Below are positions 32,277 to 39,560 of a DNA stretch of 51,547 bases, piece by piece. Origin of the DNA: Halorubrum trapanicum (GTDB lineage: Archaea > Halobacteriota > Halobacteria > Halobacteriales > Haloferacaceae). The stretch lies in assembly GCF_017873555.1 (NCBI RefSeq), contig NZ_JAGGKE010000015.1:1-51547 (forward strand), read 5' to 3'. The notes under the pieces are model-generated. The model was given only the letters and a program-made list of their open reading frames with translations, did not search any database and was not told the origin of the DNA. The position numbers and the translations under genes are program-made. The number at the start of each line of letters is the position of its first letter. Positions within the stretch are counted from its first letter, which is position 1.

Positions 32277-33203
32277 TTAGACAGCCAGTTCGTCCAGCGC
32301 ATCGCGGTGGGTCCGCACGGTGACCACCGAGACGTTCGCAACGTCAGCGACGTCTGACTGGGTGAGCCACATTCCGTCTTCGCGTCCGGCCTTGTACAGA
32401 CAGGCTGCAGCGAATCCGGATGGCCGAACCCCCGTTGTTGCTCCGGTCGATTCGGATGCTTCCGCCAACTGCCGAGCCCGCTGCCGGATCTGATCGGAGA
32501 CGTCGAGCTCCGAGGCCAACTGCGGAACGAACGCACTCGGCGTCACGGGCTGGGCTGGCAGGCCGAGTTCCGTATTCAGCGTCGTGTATGCGTTCGTCAC
32601 CCGCGATTGCTCGACGCGCGCCGACTCGGTGATGTCGTCGAGCGTTCGCGGCCGCCCGTTGCACCGACACGCTCCGTAGACACTCGCGGCGGCCATCGCC
32701 TCGATTGAGCGGCCCTGCAGGAGATCCTCGTTCTGAGCGCTGCGGAATAGCTGGCAGGCCTGGTCACGGATCGTCTCGGATAGTTCGAGCGCACTACTGA
32801 TCCGGCGGACTTCACTAAGCCCGTGTGCGAGGTTGCGTTCAGCTTTCGACTGAAACCGCCCACGGGTCTGTTCACGCCGCATCCGAGCGAGCCGCCGTCG
32901 CTTCTGTCCTGAGAGTTCGTTCCCGTTCGCATCGGTCCCGCGGCCGATCTCCGTCGACAACCCTCGATCGTGTCGTGCCGCCGTCAACGGAGCGCCCGTT
33001 CGCTCCCGTTCGTCTTCGTCGAACCCTCGCCACTCTGGCCCGTGGTCGATCCGCTGCTCGTCGATGACCAGCCCACAGTCCTCGCAGATGGTTTCAATCG
33101 CATTGGTGGTGACCCGGCCGTCGCACTCGGGACACTGGTTCGCACTCGATTCCGTCTGGACGTCTTCGTCGAACGCCGTCTCGTAGATGTCTCTGGTTGC
33201 CAT
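32277..33203 (-). CDS. tfb: Transcription factor B (TFB)
   Basis: This 308-residue general transcription factor recruits RNA polymerase to TATA-TBP complexes. An N-terminal zinc ribbon (C24, C27, C40, C43: CPECDGRV and CEDCGLVIDE) is followed by the B-finger region (GPEWRGFDEDERERTG) and two cyclin-like repeats (residues 115-205 and 210-300) ending in a helix-turn-helix. Haloarchaea carry several TFB variants, some on plasmids, which redirect transcription to subsets of promoters. A plasmid-borne TFB here could favour the backbone genes. A hairpin element precedes it. Confidence 0.92.
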   Translation of the reverse strand: MATRDIYETAFDEDVQTESSANQCPECDGRVTTNAIETICEDCGLVIDEQRIDHGPEWRGFDEDERERTGAPLTAARHDRGLSTEIGRGTDANGNELSGQKRRRLARMRREQTRGRFQSKAERNLAHGLSEVRRISSALELSETIRDQACQLFRSAQNEDLLQGRSIEAMAAASVYGACRCNGRPRTLDDITESARVEQSRVTNAYTTLNTELGLPAQPVTPSAFVPQLASELDVSDQIRQRARQLAEASESTGATTGVRPSGFAAACLYKAGREDGMWLTQSDVADVANVSVVTVRTHRDALDELAV

Positions 33204-33245
33204 GAATACACACGAGGGGATACACGCAAATCGCGCCTCTCGGAA

Positions 33246-33275
33246 TGCCCCTCACCCATCAGGGGGGCAAATACA
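33246..33275 (-). promoter_or_regulatory. T-run plus hairpin element, copy 16
   Basis: In mRNA sense GTATTTGCCCCCCTGATGGG is followed by TGAGGGGCAT, about 43 nt before the TFB start at 33203. Confidence 0.7.
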
Positions 33276-33406
33276 CACCACGGAGGACGGCGCTGACACC
33301 GATGGACTGCGGTGGCGAAAGCCCGGCCGCGCAACGGCGCGTAGCGCCGTGAGCAGCCCGGACCGTGGAGGTGGTGGGAGGTGGCGGTGACTGCGTACAC
33401 ACCAGC
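33276..33406. other. GC-rich structured non-coding block
   Basis: No gene is visible. It contains the hairpin ACGGCGC-GTA-GCGCCGT (33334-33350) and G-rich direct repeats (GGTGGTGGGAGGTGGCGGTG). It lies just downstream of an RPA-like gene tail and resembles the GC-rich flank of the intact RPA-like gene at 35230-35336. Confidence 0.5.
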
Positions 33407-33428
33407 AAAAAAAGGGGGCGTCGCCCCG
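33407..33428 (-). terminator. Intrinsic-type terminator on the minus strand
   Basis: In minus-strand sense GGGGCG-AC-GCCCC is followed directly by a run of seven T. It lies 2 nt after the stop codon of the RPA-like gene tail, so it probably ended that lost gene's transcript. Confidence 0.7.
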
Positions 33429-33429
33429 G

Positions 33430-33475
33430 CTATTCCCACCAGCGGCCGCATTCTGGGAATTCGAGGGAGAATTCA
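33430..33475 (-). pseudogene. Relic of an RPA-like gene (C-terminal tail)
   Basis: In minus-strand sense the codons give FPECGRWWE and a stop. The intact RPA-like protein at 35364-36230 ends FPERGRWWEA. The DNA match is strong at GCGGCCGCTGGTGGGAA. No further part of the OB-fold can be recognised upstream, where a different small gene begins. This is a deleted or replaced second copy of the RPA locus of which only the last codons and terminator remain. Confidence 0.6.
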
Positions 33476-33551
33476 ATAGATGAATAATTGGCCTCTTTCT
33501 GTTTAGTTTCGACTACTCTTGCCAGTGCAGAAATACTATCGAGTCCGATAG

Positions 33552-33716
33552 TTAGTCCTGCTTAGATTCAAGTTCTTCTACCCGCTGTTTTAGTTCCTCT
33601 ATCTCATTTTCCTTCCCGCCGCCAGTAGCGCGATTGATAAATGCGACTACACCGACAAACACGGGTACTGAAACTAGCAGGAACAGGAGGAGGATGAACC
33701 AAACTTCGGGACCCAT
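33552..33716 (-). CDS. 54-residue single-pass membrane protein with coiled coil
   Basis: It reads from ATG at 33716 to TAA at 33552. Residues 5-29 form one hydrophobic helix (VWFILLLFLLVSVPVFVGVV), followed by a short basic turn and a charged coiled coil (NEIEELKQRVEELESKQD). The topology fits a small membrane-anchored scaffold or regulator. Neither a hairpin element nor an inverted repeat lies upstream. No family recognised. Confidence 0.7.
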   Translation of the reverse strand: MGPEVWFILLLFLLVSVPVFVGVVAFINRATGGGKENEIEELKQRVEELESKQD

Positions 33717-33820
33717 GTTTGGGGGTTAGTTAGATACTCAATTGATTCTTTCGTACTCGATGCAGTTTTCGCCCCAGCACCAGCTAGACGGTTCTACTGG
33801 ATTGATCAAATCTGGTACTA

Positions 33821-34033
33821 TTATATGTCGCATGAGTGCTGTCGAATCCGCTCTGGCAAACCGAATTTCTCACAGACGGGGCACTCTTGCAGCGGTGTTG
33901 GTGGTTGGTTCTCCCATTCCTCCAGCGCAGCCCTGAGATGGTGCTCAACCTCGTCTGATTCAGTACGGGTCAGGGCCTGCACGAGATGCATTCGCAGTCG
34001 CTCACGGCTTGTCGTTGTCTGCTGATCACTCAT
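33821..34033 (-). CDS. Small zinc-finger protein
   Basis: The product has 70 residues from the ATG at 34033. A helical N-terminal part (RERLRMHLVQALTRTESDEV, then HHLRAALEEWENQ) is followed by CPVC, about 12 residues and HSC, making a C-x2-C-x(n)-H-x-C zinc site. A hairpin element lies 28 nt upstream, beyond it an imperfect inverted repeat (34114-34137). Similar mini zinc proteins abound in haloarchaea and are mostly unassigned. Confidence 0.72.
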   Translation of the reverse strand: MSDQQTTTSRERLRMHLVQALTRTESDEVEHHLRAALEEWENQPPTPLQECPVCEKFGLPERIRQHSCDI

Positions 34034-34060
34034 AACTGATTTTTGGAGGACAAATTGTAT

Positions 34061-34091
34061 CGCCCTCCGCCCTTCTGAGGGCTCAAAAAAC
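34061..34091 (-). promoter_or_regulatory. T-run plus hairpin element, copy 17
   Basis: In mRNA sense GTTTTTTGAGCCCTCAGAAG is followed by GGCGGAGGGCG, about 28 nt before the start at 34033. Confidence 0.75.
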
Positions 34092-34113
34092 ACCACGGAC
34101 TACGAATTCGTCC

Positions 34114-34137
34114 TAATCAACCGTTGGTGGTGGATTA
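34114..34137. repeat. Diverged inverted repeat, possibly related to the TTAACCAAC family
   Basis: TAATCAACC and GGTGGATTA flank 6 nt, with one mismatch between arms. Its place, just beyond a hairpin element and upstream of a minus-strand gene, is the same as that of the eight main copies. The spacer is much shorter, so relatedness is uncertain. Confidence 0.35.
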
Positions 34138-34170
34138 GCGGATAAGGAAAGTGCTGACGTGAATGGCTGG

Positions 34171-35142
34171 CTATGAATGGCGAACATCGGGTTGTAGTGG
34201 TGAAATTTGCTCCCATCGAGCGTGATGCTCGATGCAGAGGGTGACTAGATTATCGAGTGCATTCGCTTGTTCGTAGTCAATCTCACCGGTTTCGTCTCTG
34301 AATGACCGCAGCGGGACAATATGGTGTACGTGGAGGTCGCGTCCGTACTGGTTTCGGTGGCTTGCCCGTGTGTGGTCACAGTTCGGGCGCTGGCACTCGA
34401 ATCCATCTCGTTGTACCGCTCTTTCACGCTGCTGACTCCATTTCGGACCATACCACAAGCGATCCCGCTCTTTTCCACCGACCCACCGCGGATGATCAGA
34501 GCCACAATACGGGGTATGTGGCTCGTAGCCTGCGGTCGTGATTGCTGCATCCCACCCACCAAACTCTCGAAGATAGCCCTTGATCGAGTACTGTCCGTGT
34601 TCGTCTAAATCAGCAATTGCTGGGACGTGACCGAGTTCCTCAGTGAGTCGATGAATCTCTGCAAGAAGGTCCTCTCGTGGGATTTCCTCATTATGTGGTT
34701 CGAACCCAGCACTCCGTAGGGCGTCGTTCCAGCTTCCAAACCGCTTGCTGGCAGTTTTCCGCGAGTATTTCCCGTGGTTGTTCATCTCGTCGACCGTTGG
34801 TGGATGGCCGAGTCGATCGGCAAGCGCCTGAATAGCTTCGATAATCTGGTCTTTTGGGACGTTCGTGGGGCGTTTGACCTCGAGATCTGCTGCCCGTAGA
34901 GCGTCATTCCACGTTCCAAAGTGGCTCAGATACGTACTTCGCGAGTATTCTCCCCCGGTGTTCATCTCGCTCATCTCCGGCGGGTGGCCTTTCTCGGTGG
35001 CAAGCCGTTGGAGTTCAGTTATCAAGTCCTCTTCTTGGCGATCATCGCGGTGATACCACGAGATGTGTCCGGCTTTCTTGCTGCCCGTTTCGAAGTCTTC
35101 CCCGCAGAATTCACATACGTACTCGTTCGTATCCTCGGACAT
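34171..35142 (-). CDS. HNH endonuclease with homing-endonuclease-associated repeats
   Basis: The product has 323 residues from the ATG at 35142. An N-terminal C2H2 finger (C10, C13, H26, H31) is followed by three repeats of about 52 residues, each with the pattern GHPP or GHVP, Y-S, FG-x-W-(N/D)-A-A(L/I) and AG(F/Y)/AD. These are homing-endonuclease-associated repeats that bind DNA. The C-terminal HNH nuclease domain has CQRPNCDH, HVHHIVPLRSF, then NALDNLVTLCIEHH. Such genes can spread as free-standing homing genes. A hairpin element precedes the start. Confidence 0.88.
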   Translation of the reverse strand: MSEDTNEYVCEFCGEDFETGSKKAGHISWYHRDDRQEEDLITELQRLATEKGHPPEMSEMNTGGEYSRSTYLSHFGTWNDALRAADLEVKRPTNVPKDQIIEAIQALADRLGHPPTVDEMNNHGKYSRKTASKRFGSWNDALRSAGFEPHNEEIPREDLLAEIHRLTEELGHVPAIADLDEHGQYSIKGYLREFGGWDAAITTAGYEPHTPYCGSDHPRWVGGKERDRLWYGPKWSQQRERAVQRDGFECQRPNCDHTRASHRNQYGRDLHVHHIVPLRSFRDETGEIDYEQANALDNLVTLCIEHHARWEQISPLQPDVRHS

Positions 35143-35168
35143 AGCTGGTTCAAGGACGCGATACTGTC

Positions 35169-35191
35169 GCGCCCGTACCCCTCCGGGCGCA
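35169..35191 (-). promoter_or_regulatory. T-run plus hairpin element, copy 18
   Basis: In mRNA sense GCGCCCGGAGGGGTACGGGC forms a CGCCCG/CGGGCG stem, 27 nt before the start at 35142. The T-run is replaced by TCTTGC. Confidence 0.65.
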
Positions 35192-35336
35192 AGATAGACC
35201 GTGCCGAACCACTCGCTGGATCTCTCGACCCCAGCCACAGTTCGTGGAATGTCAGCTCAAGGTCGTGGCTGCGCGCGCAGCGACGCGAGCACGGAGCGGA
35301 GGGTGGGGCGGTGGGGTCTGGGTCGGTCCGGCGCGT

Positions 35337-35350
35337 AAGAAAAAAGAAGA
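35337..35350 (-). terminator. T-rich terminator of the RPA-like gene
   Basis: In minus-strand sense TCTTCTTTTTTCTT lies 14 nt after the stop of the RPA-like gene, a typical archaeal poly-T terminator. Confidence 0.6.
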
Positions 35351-35363
35351 CTACGTCAGCAGG

Positions 35364-36230
35364 CTATGCTTCCCACCAGCGGCCGCGCTCCGGGAAGTGG
35401 ATATCCGACCAGCCAGTCAGCGCGATTGAGCACCGACCTTCGTACCAGTTCTTGGCTGCTGCCCGAAACCGCACTGTCTGACCTTCACGCACCACTGTCT
35501 GCTGTGATTTCTCCCAGCAGGTGAACTTGATTTTCCCGCTATCATCCGCTATCAGCCCGACTTGCTGAATGGCGCTACTGCTGGGAGACCAGAGTTCGAT
35601 TATCTCGCCTTCGACCGTCACCTCACCGACCGGGACGTCCGGCACGTCCGCGATGGGCACGATCGCCCCCGGCGCCGCCTTTAGTTCCTCGAGGGTCTCC
35701 AGCACCGCCTTCGTGACGTCCCGCCCGCGCTGCACCTTCTCGGCCAGTTGCTTCGCGACGACCGCTCTCGACCAGCCGCCCTGTACTTCGTCGCTGATCC
35801 GCATCGCCTGCTTGTTCACCGCCGCGAGTTCCTCCTGCGTCAGCTTCTCTCGGGGATCCGTGCGCTCCACCGGTTCGGGCTCGTCCCGGCCACACTGCTC
35901 GACGACGACCTCCCGCGTCCGCTTCGCGCGTCCCTCCTGCTTACTGAGTTCCGCCTGGGCACTGATGTGCTCCAGCTCGGCTTCCCGGGCCTCGATGCGC
36001 TCTTCCTGTTCGAGGGTCTTCCCGAACAGGTGATCCGGACCTTCCTCGACCCGCGCGTCCGGATGGTTGGAATCGACTTTCGCCTGCACTTCCATGTCGA
36101 CCGTCGCCCGGAACTCCGGCGTCTCGTCGACGACCTCGAAACCGTCCTCGTCGACCTCGACGTCATCGTGTTTCTCGAAAGCCTGTTCATCGACCGAAAC
36201 TACATCCGTGGTGACGTTCTTACTTGACAT
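35364..36230 (-). CDS. RPA-like OB-fold single-stranded DNA-binding protein
   Basis: The product has 288 residues from the ATG at 36230. A long acidic, helical N-terminal part (residues 1-180, with Glu- and Arg-rich stretches such as EARKAELEH-type repeats) precedes an OB-fold (about 190-288): VTVEGEIIELWSPSSSAIQQ, then GLIADDSGKIKFTCWEKSQQ and AAAKNWYEGRCSIALTGWSD. The family is used by haloarchaeal plasmids for ssDNA protection during replication or transfer. The conserved end (FPERGRWWEA) is repeated in a relic at 33430. The start has no hairpin element but follows the large GC-rich block. Confidence 0.8.
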   Translation of the reverse strand: MSSKNVTTDVVSVDEQAFEKHDDVEVDEDGFEVVDETPEFRATVDMEVQAKVDSNHPDARVEEGPDHLFGKTLEQEERIEAREAELEHISAQAELSKQEGRAKRTREVVVEQCGRDEPEPVERTDPREKLTQEELAAVNKQAMRISDEVQGGWSRAVVAKQLAEKVQRGRDVTKAVLETLEELKAAPGAIVPIADVPDVPVGEVTVEGEIIELWSPSSSAIQQVGLIADDSGKIKFTCWEKSQQTVVREGQTVRFRAAAKNWYEGRCSIALTGWSDIHFPERGRWWEA

Positions 36231-36904
36231 TGGAATCACTCACAGGTGATTTCCGACGAAGGCGCTCACGCGCCCGACACCGCGATGCTACAACATCGCG
36301 GATTTCCTCGACGACAACGACCGACAGACTCGTCTGCGCGCTCTCGCTCGCGCCTTCGCGAGCGCCCTGTGGGCGCGAGCGAGAGCGCGCCCGAGGCGGA
36401 CGACCATCCAGCACCGCGCGCCGACCCGCCCGGAGCGAGCGGCCAGCGGGATATGCCCGCTCGTGTCCGGCCCGATGTGCGGGTTCGTGTCCAGAGCGAC
36501 TGTCGTCGAGAACGCGCGCCGCGGTGTGGCGCGCGACAGCGCAGGCGGCACCAAGCGCTGGAACGCGAAAGCCCGCAAGGGGCGCAACCGACGGGGATAC
36601 CCGCTGGCGCCGAGGGCACATGCATTTTAGCCCGGAACGGGCGCGGGCGGTGCGGAGAGCGCCCGCACGCCCGGAATGGTCGGTCGCGAGCGACGCGGAG
36701 GGCGGCAGCGGCGAGCGGGGCGGGCCGTCACGTACACACCTGTCCAGCTGGCCGCGACACTCGGCGATCCAGCTACCGTCCTGGCGGACTCAGAAAGGGC
36801 GAGGCCGTCTCGGTCGTCCCCCGACCCCGCAAGCACCACAGGCACGAGGAGCGCAGCGGTGGTCGCGGGATGCCGAGCGGCCGAGGGCTTTCAGAAACTG
36901 TATT
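36231..36904. ncRNA. GC-rich, highly structured non-coding block (putative RNA)
   Basis: No acidic haloarchaeal protein is encoded; every frame is Arg-rich. A perfect 19-bp stem (36336-36354 with 36372-36390) encloses 17 nt, and the same bases can instead form an 8-bp hairpin (36345-36352 with 36357-36364). Further stems are CGCGCGCC/GGCGCGCG (36513-36520, 36528-36535) and a GC stem near 36632-36675. The block lies just upstream of the RPA-like gene. It may be an RNA gene, a long structured leader, or a plasmid DNA site such as an origin or transfer region. Confidence 0.45.
36336..36390. repeat. Perfect 19-bp inverted repeat
   Basis: GCGCGCTCTCGCTCGCGCC at 36336-36354 pairs exactly with 36372-36390 across a 17-nt loop. 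The nested alternative CGCTCGCG/CGCGAGCG hairpin makes two exclusive folds possible. Confidence 0.9.
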
Positions 36905-37234
36905 TCAATCGTCGTGCTGCGCGTTCAATTCTGTAAGGAACTGGCCGGCTGCTGTCCCGATACGAACACCGTCGACGTTACGCATCTCGAGGTCATGCGT
37001 AGCAGTCCGAAAGGGGTGGTGGTCGACGAGGATGCGATGGATAACGGTTCGGACGGGGCCGGTCCCGTACCTATCGACGACAGTAGCCATCATCTCGTCA
37101 AGATGCGCGTCCCGGTGCTCCGTCCGGGGATGCTGTGCGCGTTCGAGGATGAGTTCGACCACGTCATCAACTGATGCGTGCTCGGGATTCTTCGTTCGTT
37201 CACAAACGTCGTAGAGAGCGTCGTTATCGGACAT
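36905..37234 (-). CDS. Hypothetical acidic protein
   Basis: The product has 109 residues. It is helical with HASVDDVVELILERAQHPRT, EHRDAHLDEMMATVVDRYGT and VRTVIHRILVDHHPFRTATH, rich in His and Asp. The stop lies next to the GC-rich block, and its start is 31 bp from the PIN gene end. It is probably the last gene of the toxin-antitoxin operon. No family recognised. Confidence 0.65.
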   Translation of the reverse strand: MSDNDALYDVCERTKNPEHASVDDVVELILERAQHPRTEHRDAHLDEMMATVVDRYGTGPVRTVIHRILVDHHPFRTATHDLEMRNVDGVRIGTAAGQFLTELNAQHDD

Positions 37235-37265
37235 TCCAAATCACTTCGAAGGATCCTCCATGGTG

Positions 37266-37778
37266 TCAGGGCTCTTCGAGCAATGAGCGAGCTCGCTGCA
37301 CGTAACTGTTCGCGCCCCAGCTACGGGCGTCACTGATCGCATCGAGGAGCAACCGGGCATCGGCAGCTGATAGGTGTTCAGTTCGAACGAGAACCGAGAG
37401 TAGCGTCGGTGTCGTGACGAGTCGGGTATCAGCGAGTGAGGCGTGAATCAAGCCAAGTTGGTTGAACTCGTCACAGAGGAAGAGTGCAGCATCGAGATCG
37501 TTCGCGAGCGTGACCGCCGCGTTCTCACCGTCATCGAGCGGAAACTCGGCATCGAGGTCCACCGACTGTGTCGTGAATGACTCCGTTTGGTCGAGGACGG
37601 CGGACGCGGCGTGGCCATGGACGTCATCGTAGGAGGCGATCTCTCGGAGTTCATCGATGACCGCCGTTGGGACGACGACCTCGTACCGGGAGAGACAGAG
37701 TGCGAGTGGATCAGGATCGTCGTCAGTAACGATCCCGAGACTCACGAGGGCGGAGGCGTCTGCGATAAGCCGCGACAT
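37266..37778 (-). CDS. PIN-domain nuclease, VapC-like putative toxin
   Basis: The product has 170 residues. The four acidic positions of PIN RNases are in place: D7 in LIADASALVSLG, E43 in PTAVIDELREI, D82/E85 in LDDGENAAVTLAND and D103 in LCDEFN. PIN toxins cut RNA, often tRNA. The start follows the stop of the RHH-type gene directly with no gap (TAG then ATG), which is the usual layout of antitoxin then toxin. It is somewhat longer than typical VapC proteins (about 130 residues). Confidence 0.85.
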   Translation of the reverse strand: MSRLIADASALVSLGIVTDDDPDPLALCLSRYEVVVPTAVIDELREIASYDDVHGHAASAVLDQTESFTTQSVDLDAEFPLDDGENAAVTLANDLDAALFLCDEFNQLGLIHASLADTRLVTTPTLLSVLVRTEHLSAADARLLLDAISDARSWGANSYVQRARSLLEEP

Positions 37779-38081
37779 CTAAGCGTCGGCGACCTCGTCG
37801 ACGAAGTCCTCGTCCAGTTGCTGTTTCAACACTCGGAGGTTTGCCGCCTCCTCGGCGCCGACGAGCGCTTTGAGTTGCTCGAAGGTGATCTCATCGTCGT
37901 AATAGGCGGCAGCGATCTCCTGGGTGAGTGCGTCGTCGTGAGCGGCGTCTTGGAGGTACTCCCGAAGCGCGGTCACGAGGACGTCTGTTCGGTCTTCCCC
38001 GAGGACTGCGGCCAGTGCGTCGGCCCGGTCGATGAGCCGATCGGGGGCCCGAAACTGCACGCGCTTCTTATCGGTGCTCAT
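37779..38081 (-). CDS. Ribbon-helix-helix antitoxin-like protein
   Basis: The product has 100 residues from the ATG at 38081. The first 50 residues look like a CopG/RHH DNA-binding fold (KKRVQFRAPDRLIDRADALA, then EDRTDVLVTALREYL); the rest is an acidic helix that would bind the toxin. The gene is immediately followed by the PIN gene. Two 16-bp direct repeats lie in its promoter, as expected for autoregulation. Confidence 0.82.
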   Translation of the reverse strand: MSTDKKRVQFRAPDRLIDRADALAAVLGEDRTDVLVTALREYLQDAAHDDALTQEIAAAYYDDEITFEQLKALVGAEEAANLRVLKQQLDEDFVDEVADA

Positions 38082-38083
38082 AA

Positions 38084-38136
38084 TGTGTACATTGTGAGCC
38101 AACGCACTTAGCCGTTTTCGTGTGTACGATGTGAGC
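38084..38136. promoter_or_regulatory. Direct-repeat operator of the RHH/PIN pair
   Basis: TGTGTACATTGTGAGC (38084-38099) and TGTGTACGATGTGAGC (38121-38136) differ at one to two positions and are 37 bp apart, start to start. They flank a CGAAAAC stretch (transcript sense) that could be the BRE/TATA region, so binding would cover the promoter. Confidence 0.65.
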
Positions 38137-38152
38137 GTCACTCGGTCGAGCG

Positions 38153-38479
38153 TCACTCGGCTACGAGATGCTCTTCGAGATCACGCGTCCAGTACGTTGC
38201 GAGCCCCCCTGGACTACAGTGCTCGCACAGTTGCAACGGGCCTTCGAGGTGCCCCAGTTCCACACGGAACCGGGTGAGCGCTGCGAGCGTGTCAACGACG
38301 AGCCCACACCCGTCGCAGGCGTGGTGATCGTGCTCCTCGGGATCCGGCCGTTCTTGGACGGCACAGTCGACACAGATTGGGTGGGTGACCCGTTCGTCCT
38401 GCCCCCACGTATGCGCCTCGCCCATTTCTGACCCTGGCAGCGTCTCGCAGAACGCACACCCGGAAAGCGTCTGTTGCAT
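38153..38479 (-). CDS. Cys-rich zinc-binding protein (DUF7558-like)
   Basis: The product has 108 residues from the ATG at 38479, overlapping the stop of the upstream gene (TGATG). Cysteine pairs occur as CAFC, CVDC, CDGC and CEHC, enough for two zinc sites, with His clusters (EEHDHHACDGC). I associate MQQTLSGCAFCETLPGSEMG-type starts with the haloarchaeal family DUF7558, of unknown function. It is coupled to 38479-38763 and lies upstream of the toxin-antitoxin genes. Confidence 0.72.
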   Translation of the reverse strand: MQQTLSGCAFCETLPGSEMGEAHTWGQDERVTHPICVDCAVQERPDPEEHDHHACDGCGLVVDTLAALTRFRVELGHLEGPLQLCEHCSPGGLATYWTRDLEEHLVAE

Positions 38480-38763
38480 CAGTTGTCCTCCGCGTCTCTG
38501 GCGGCTCTCCATCCGCGATGGAACACGGCGAGCTGGGTGATCGAGTCGAAGGCCTCGCCACTCGGCCCGTGAACGAGGACCCGCTGGTCGGGGACCGGCG
38601 TCACCACATCGTCTTCAATGAGATCACCCACGAGACGGCGGGCACTCCGCTCGTCGACGTCCGCCGTCGAGACCCGGGCCCCATCCCGGTCCTGGGCAAC
38701 GAGTTCGGTTTCGAGTCGTTCGTAGTCGTCTGTCGTATCGTCGAGGATATCAGGTCCAGTCAT
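38479..38763 (-). CDS. Small hypothetical protein, possibly winged helix
   Basis: The product has 94 residues from the ATG at 38763. The middle part (VSTADVDERSARRLVGDLIE, then DDVVTPVPDQRVLVHGPSGE) could be a compact winged-helix fold. The stop overlaps the start of the zinc protein gene, so both are translated from one transcript. It is preceded by a hairpin element. No family recognised. Confidence 0.65.
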   Translation of the reverse strand: MTGPDILDDTTDDYERLETELVAQDRDGARVSTADVDERSARRLVGDLIEDDVVTPVPDQRVLVHGPSGEAFDSITQLAVFHRGWRAARDAEDN

Positions 38764-38790
38764 GGAAGCTCTCACTGGACGCGCTTCGAG

Positions 38791-38821
38791 CGCGCCTCGC
38801 CCCTTTGCGGGCGCGAACGAC
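38791..38821 (-). promoter_or_regulatory. T-run plus hairpin element, copy 19
   Basis: In mRNA sense GTCGTTCGCGCCCGCAAAGG is followed by GGCGAGGCGCG, 28 nt before the start at 38763. Confidence 0.75.
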
Positions 38822-38994
38822 GATCACGTGCGGCCAGCTCGCCCGGCCGTTTGCGCCCTGCTCTTCCCGGGCACGTACGCCGAACCCGTTCCTCTCCTGC
38901 TGCTGATGGGCTAGCTCTCCACCGTCGATGGCACACTGCGTATTTCGGCGGATTGCAAGAGTCGATAGCGGGGAGGCTCTCTTCTTTCGGACTG

Positions 38995-39483
38995 TTAGAG
39001 TGCGATCACGAGGCCGGTCACGAGTATTACGAGTCCGAGTGCCAGCCACGTCGTTCGCGCTGCGAGACGCCGCCAGCACTGCTGCCCCAGCTGGCGGAGT
39101 TGATCACGGAGGGCTGCCCGCCGTTCCGTTTCGAGGACCGCGACTTCGTCGTAGTAATCGCGGCGATCTGCGGGAAGCGTCCGGAGTGTCGTCTGGCACT
39201 CGCTGCAGGTGTATTCGAACTCTGCCCGGACGTGCTGGCGGCGGAACTCTTGCTCGCCGCCCTCGTCGTAGCCTGTGATCTCGTACACGAGGAGTTTTGA
39301 GACGAAGCGACGGTTCCCACACTCCGGACATTGGTCCATCCTGAGCGTTGGTGTTCCATCCTCGCTGCTCGTATCGTCTGGCCAGGATCTCTGTGGCTCT
39401 GTGTCCTCGGTCTCTCGGGGTGGGCTCGTGTGGTTTTCTGACGGCGATGCACTCGCTGTCTCGGAGTTACTAAACGTAGACAT
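38995..39483 (-). CDS. Zinc-ribbon protein with C-terminal membrane helix
   Basis: The product has 162 residues. A polar N-terminus (residues 1-45) is followed by a zinc ribbon (CPECGNRRF, then CSECQTT), a basic helix (LETERRAALRDQLRQLGQQC) and a hydrophobic segment (TTWLALGLVILVTGLVIAL) at the very end. Such tail-anchored zinc proteins are frequent on haloarchaeal plasmids; their role is unknown. It is preceded by a hairpin element. Confidence 0.75.
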   Translation of the reverse strand: MSTFSNSETASASPSENHTSPPRETEDTEPQRSWPDDTSSEDGTPTLRMDQCPECGNRRFVSKLLVYEITGYDEGGEQEFRRQHVRAEFEYTCSECQTTLRTLPADRRDYYDEVAVLETERRAALRDQLRQLGQQCWRRLAARTTWLALGLVILVTGLVIAL

Positions 39484-39560
39484 GGATTCACCTGTGACTG
39501 CACTCAGCTGACTCCAGGCTGGACACCACGACGACTCTCCTGGTGGTGCCCATCGCGCTG

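Noticed and set aside
36224..37174. Several plus-strand frames of 150-320 codons over the GC-rich block
   Set aside because: Arg/Ala/Ser-rich, overlapping each other in all frames and lacking the acidic composition seen in every confirmed gene; better explained as non-coding structured DNA.
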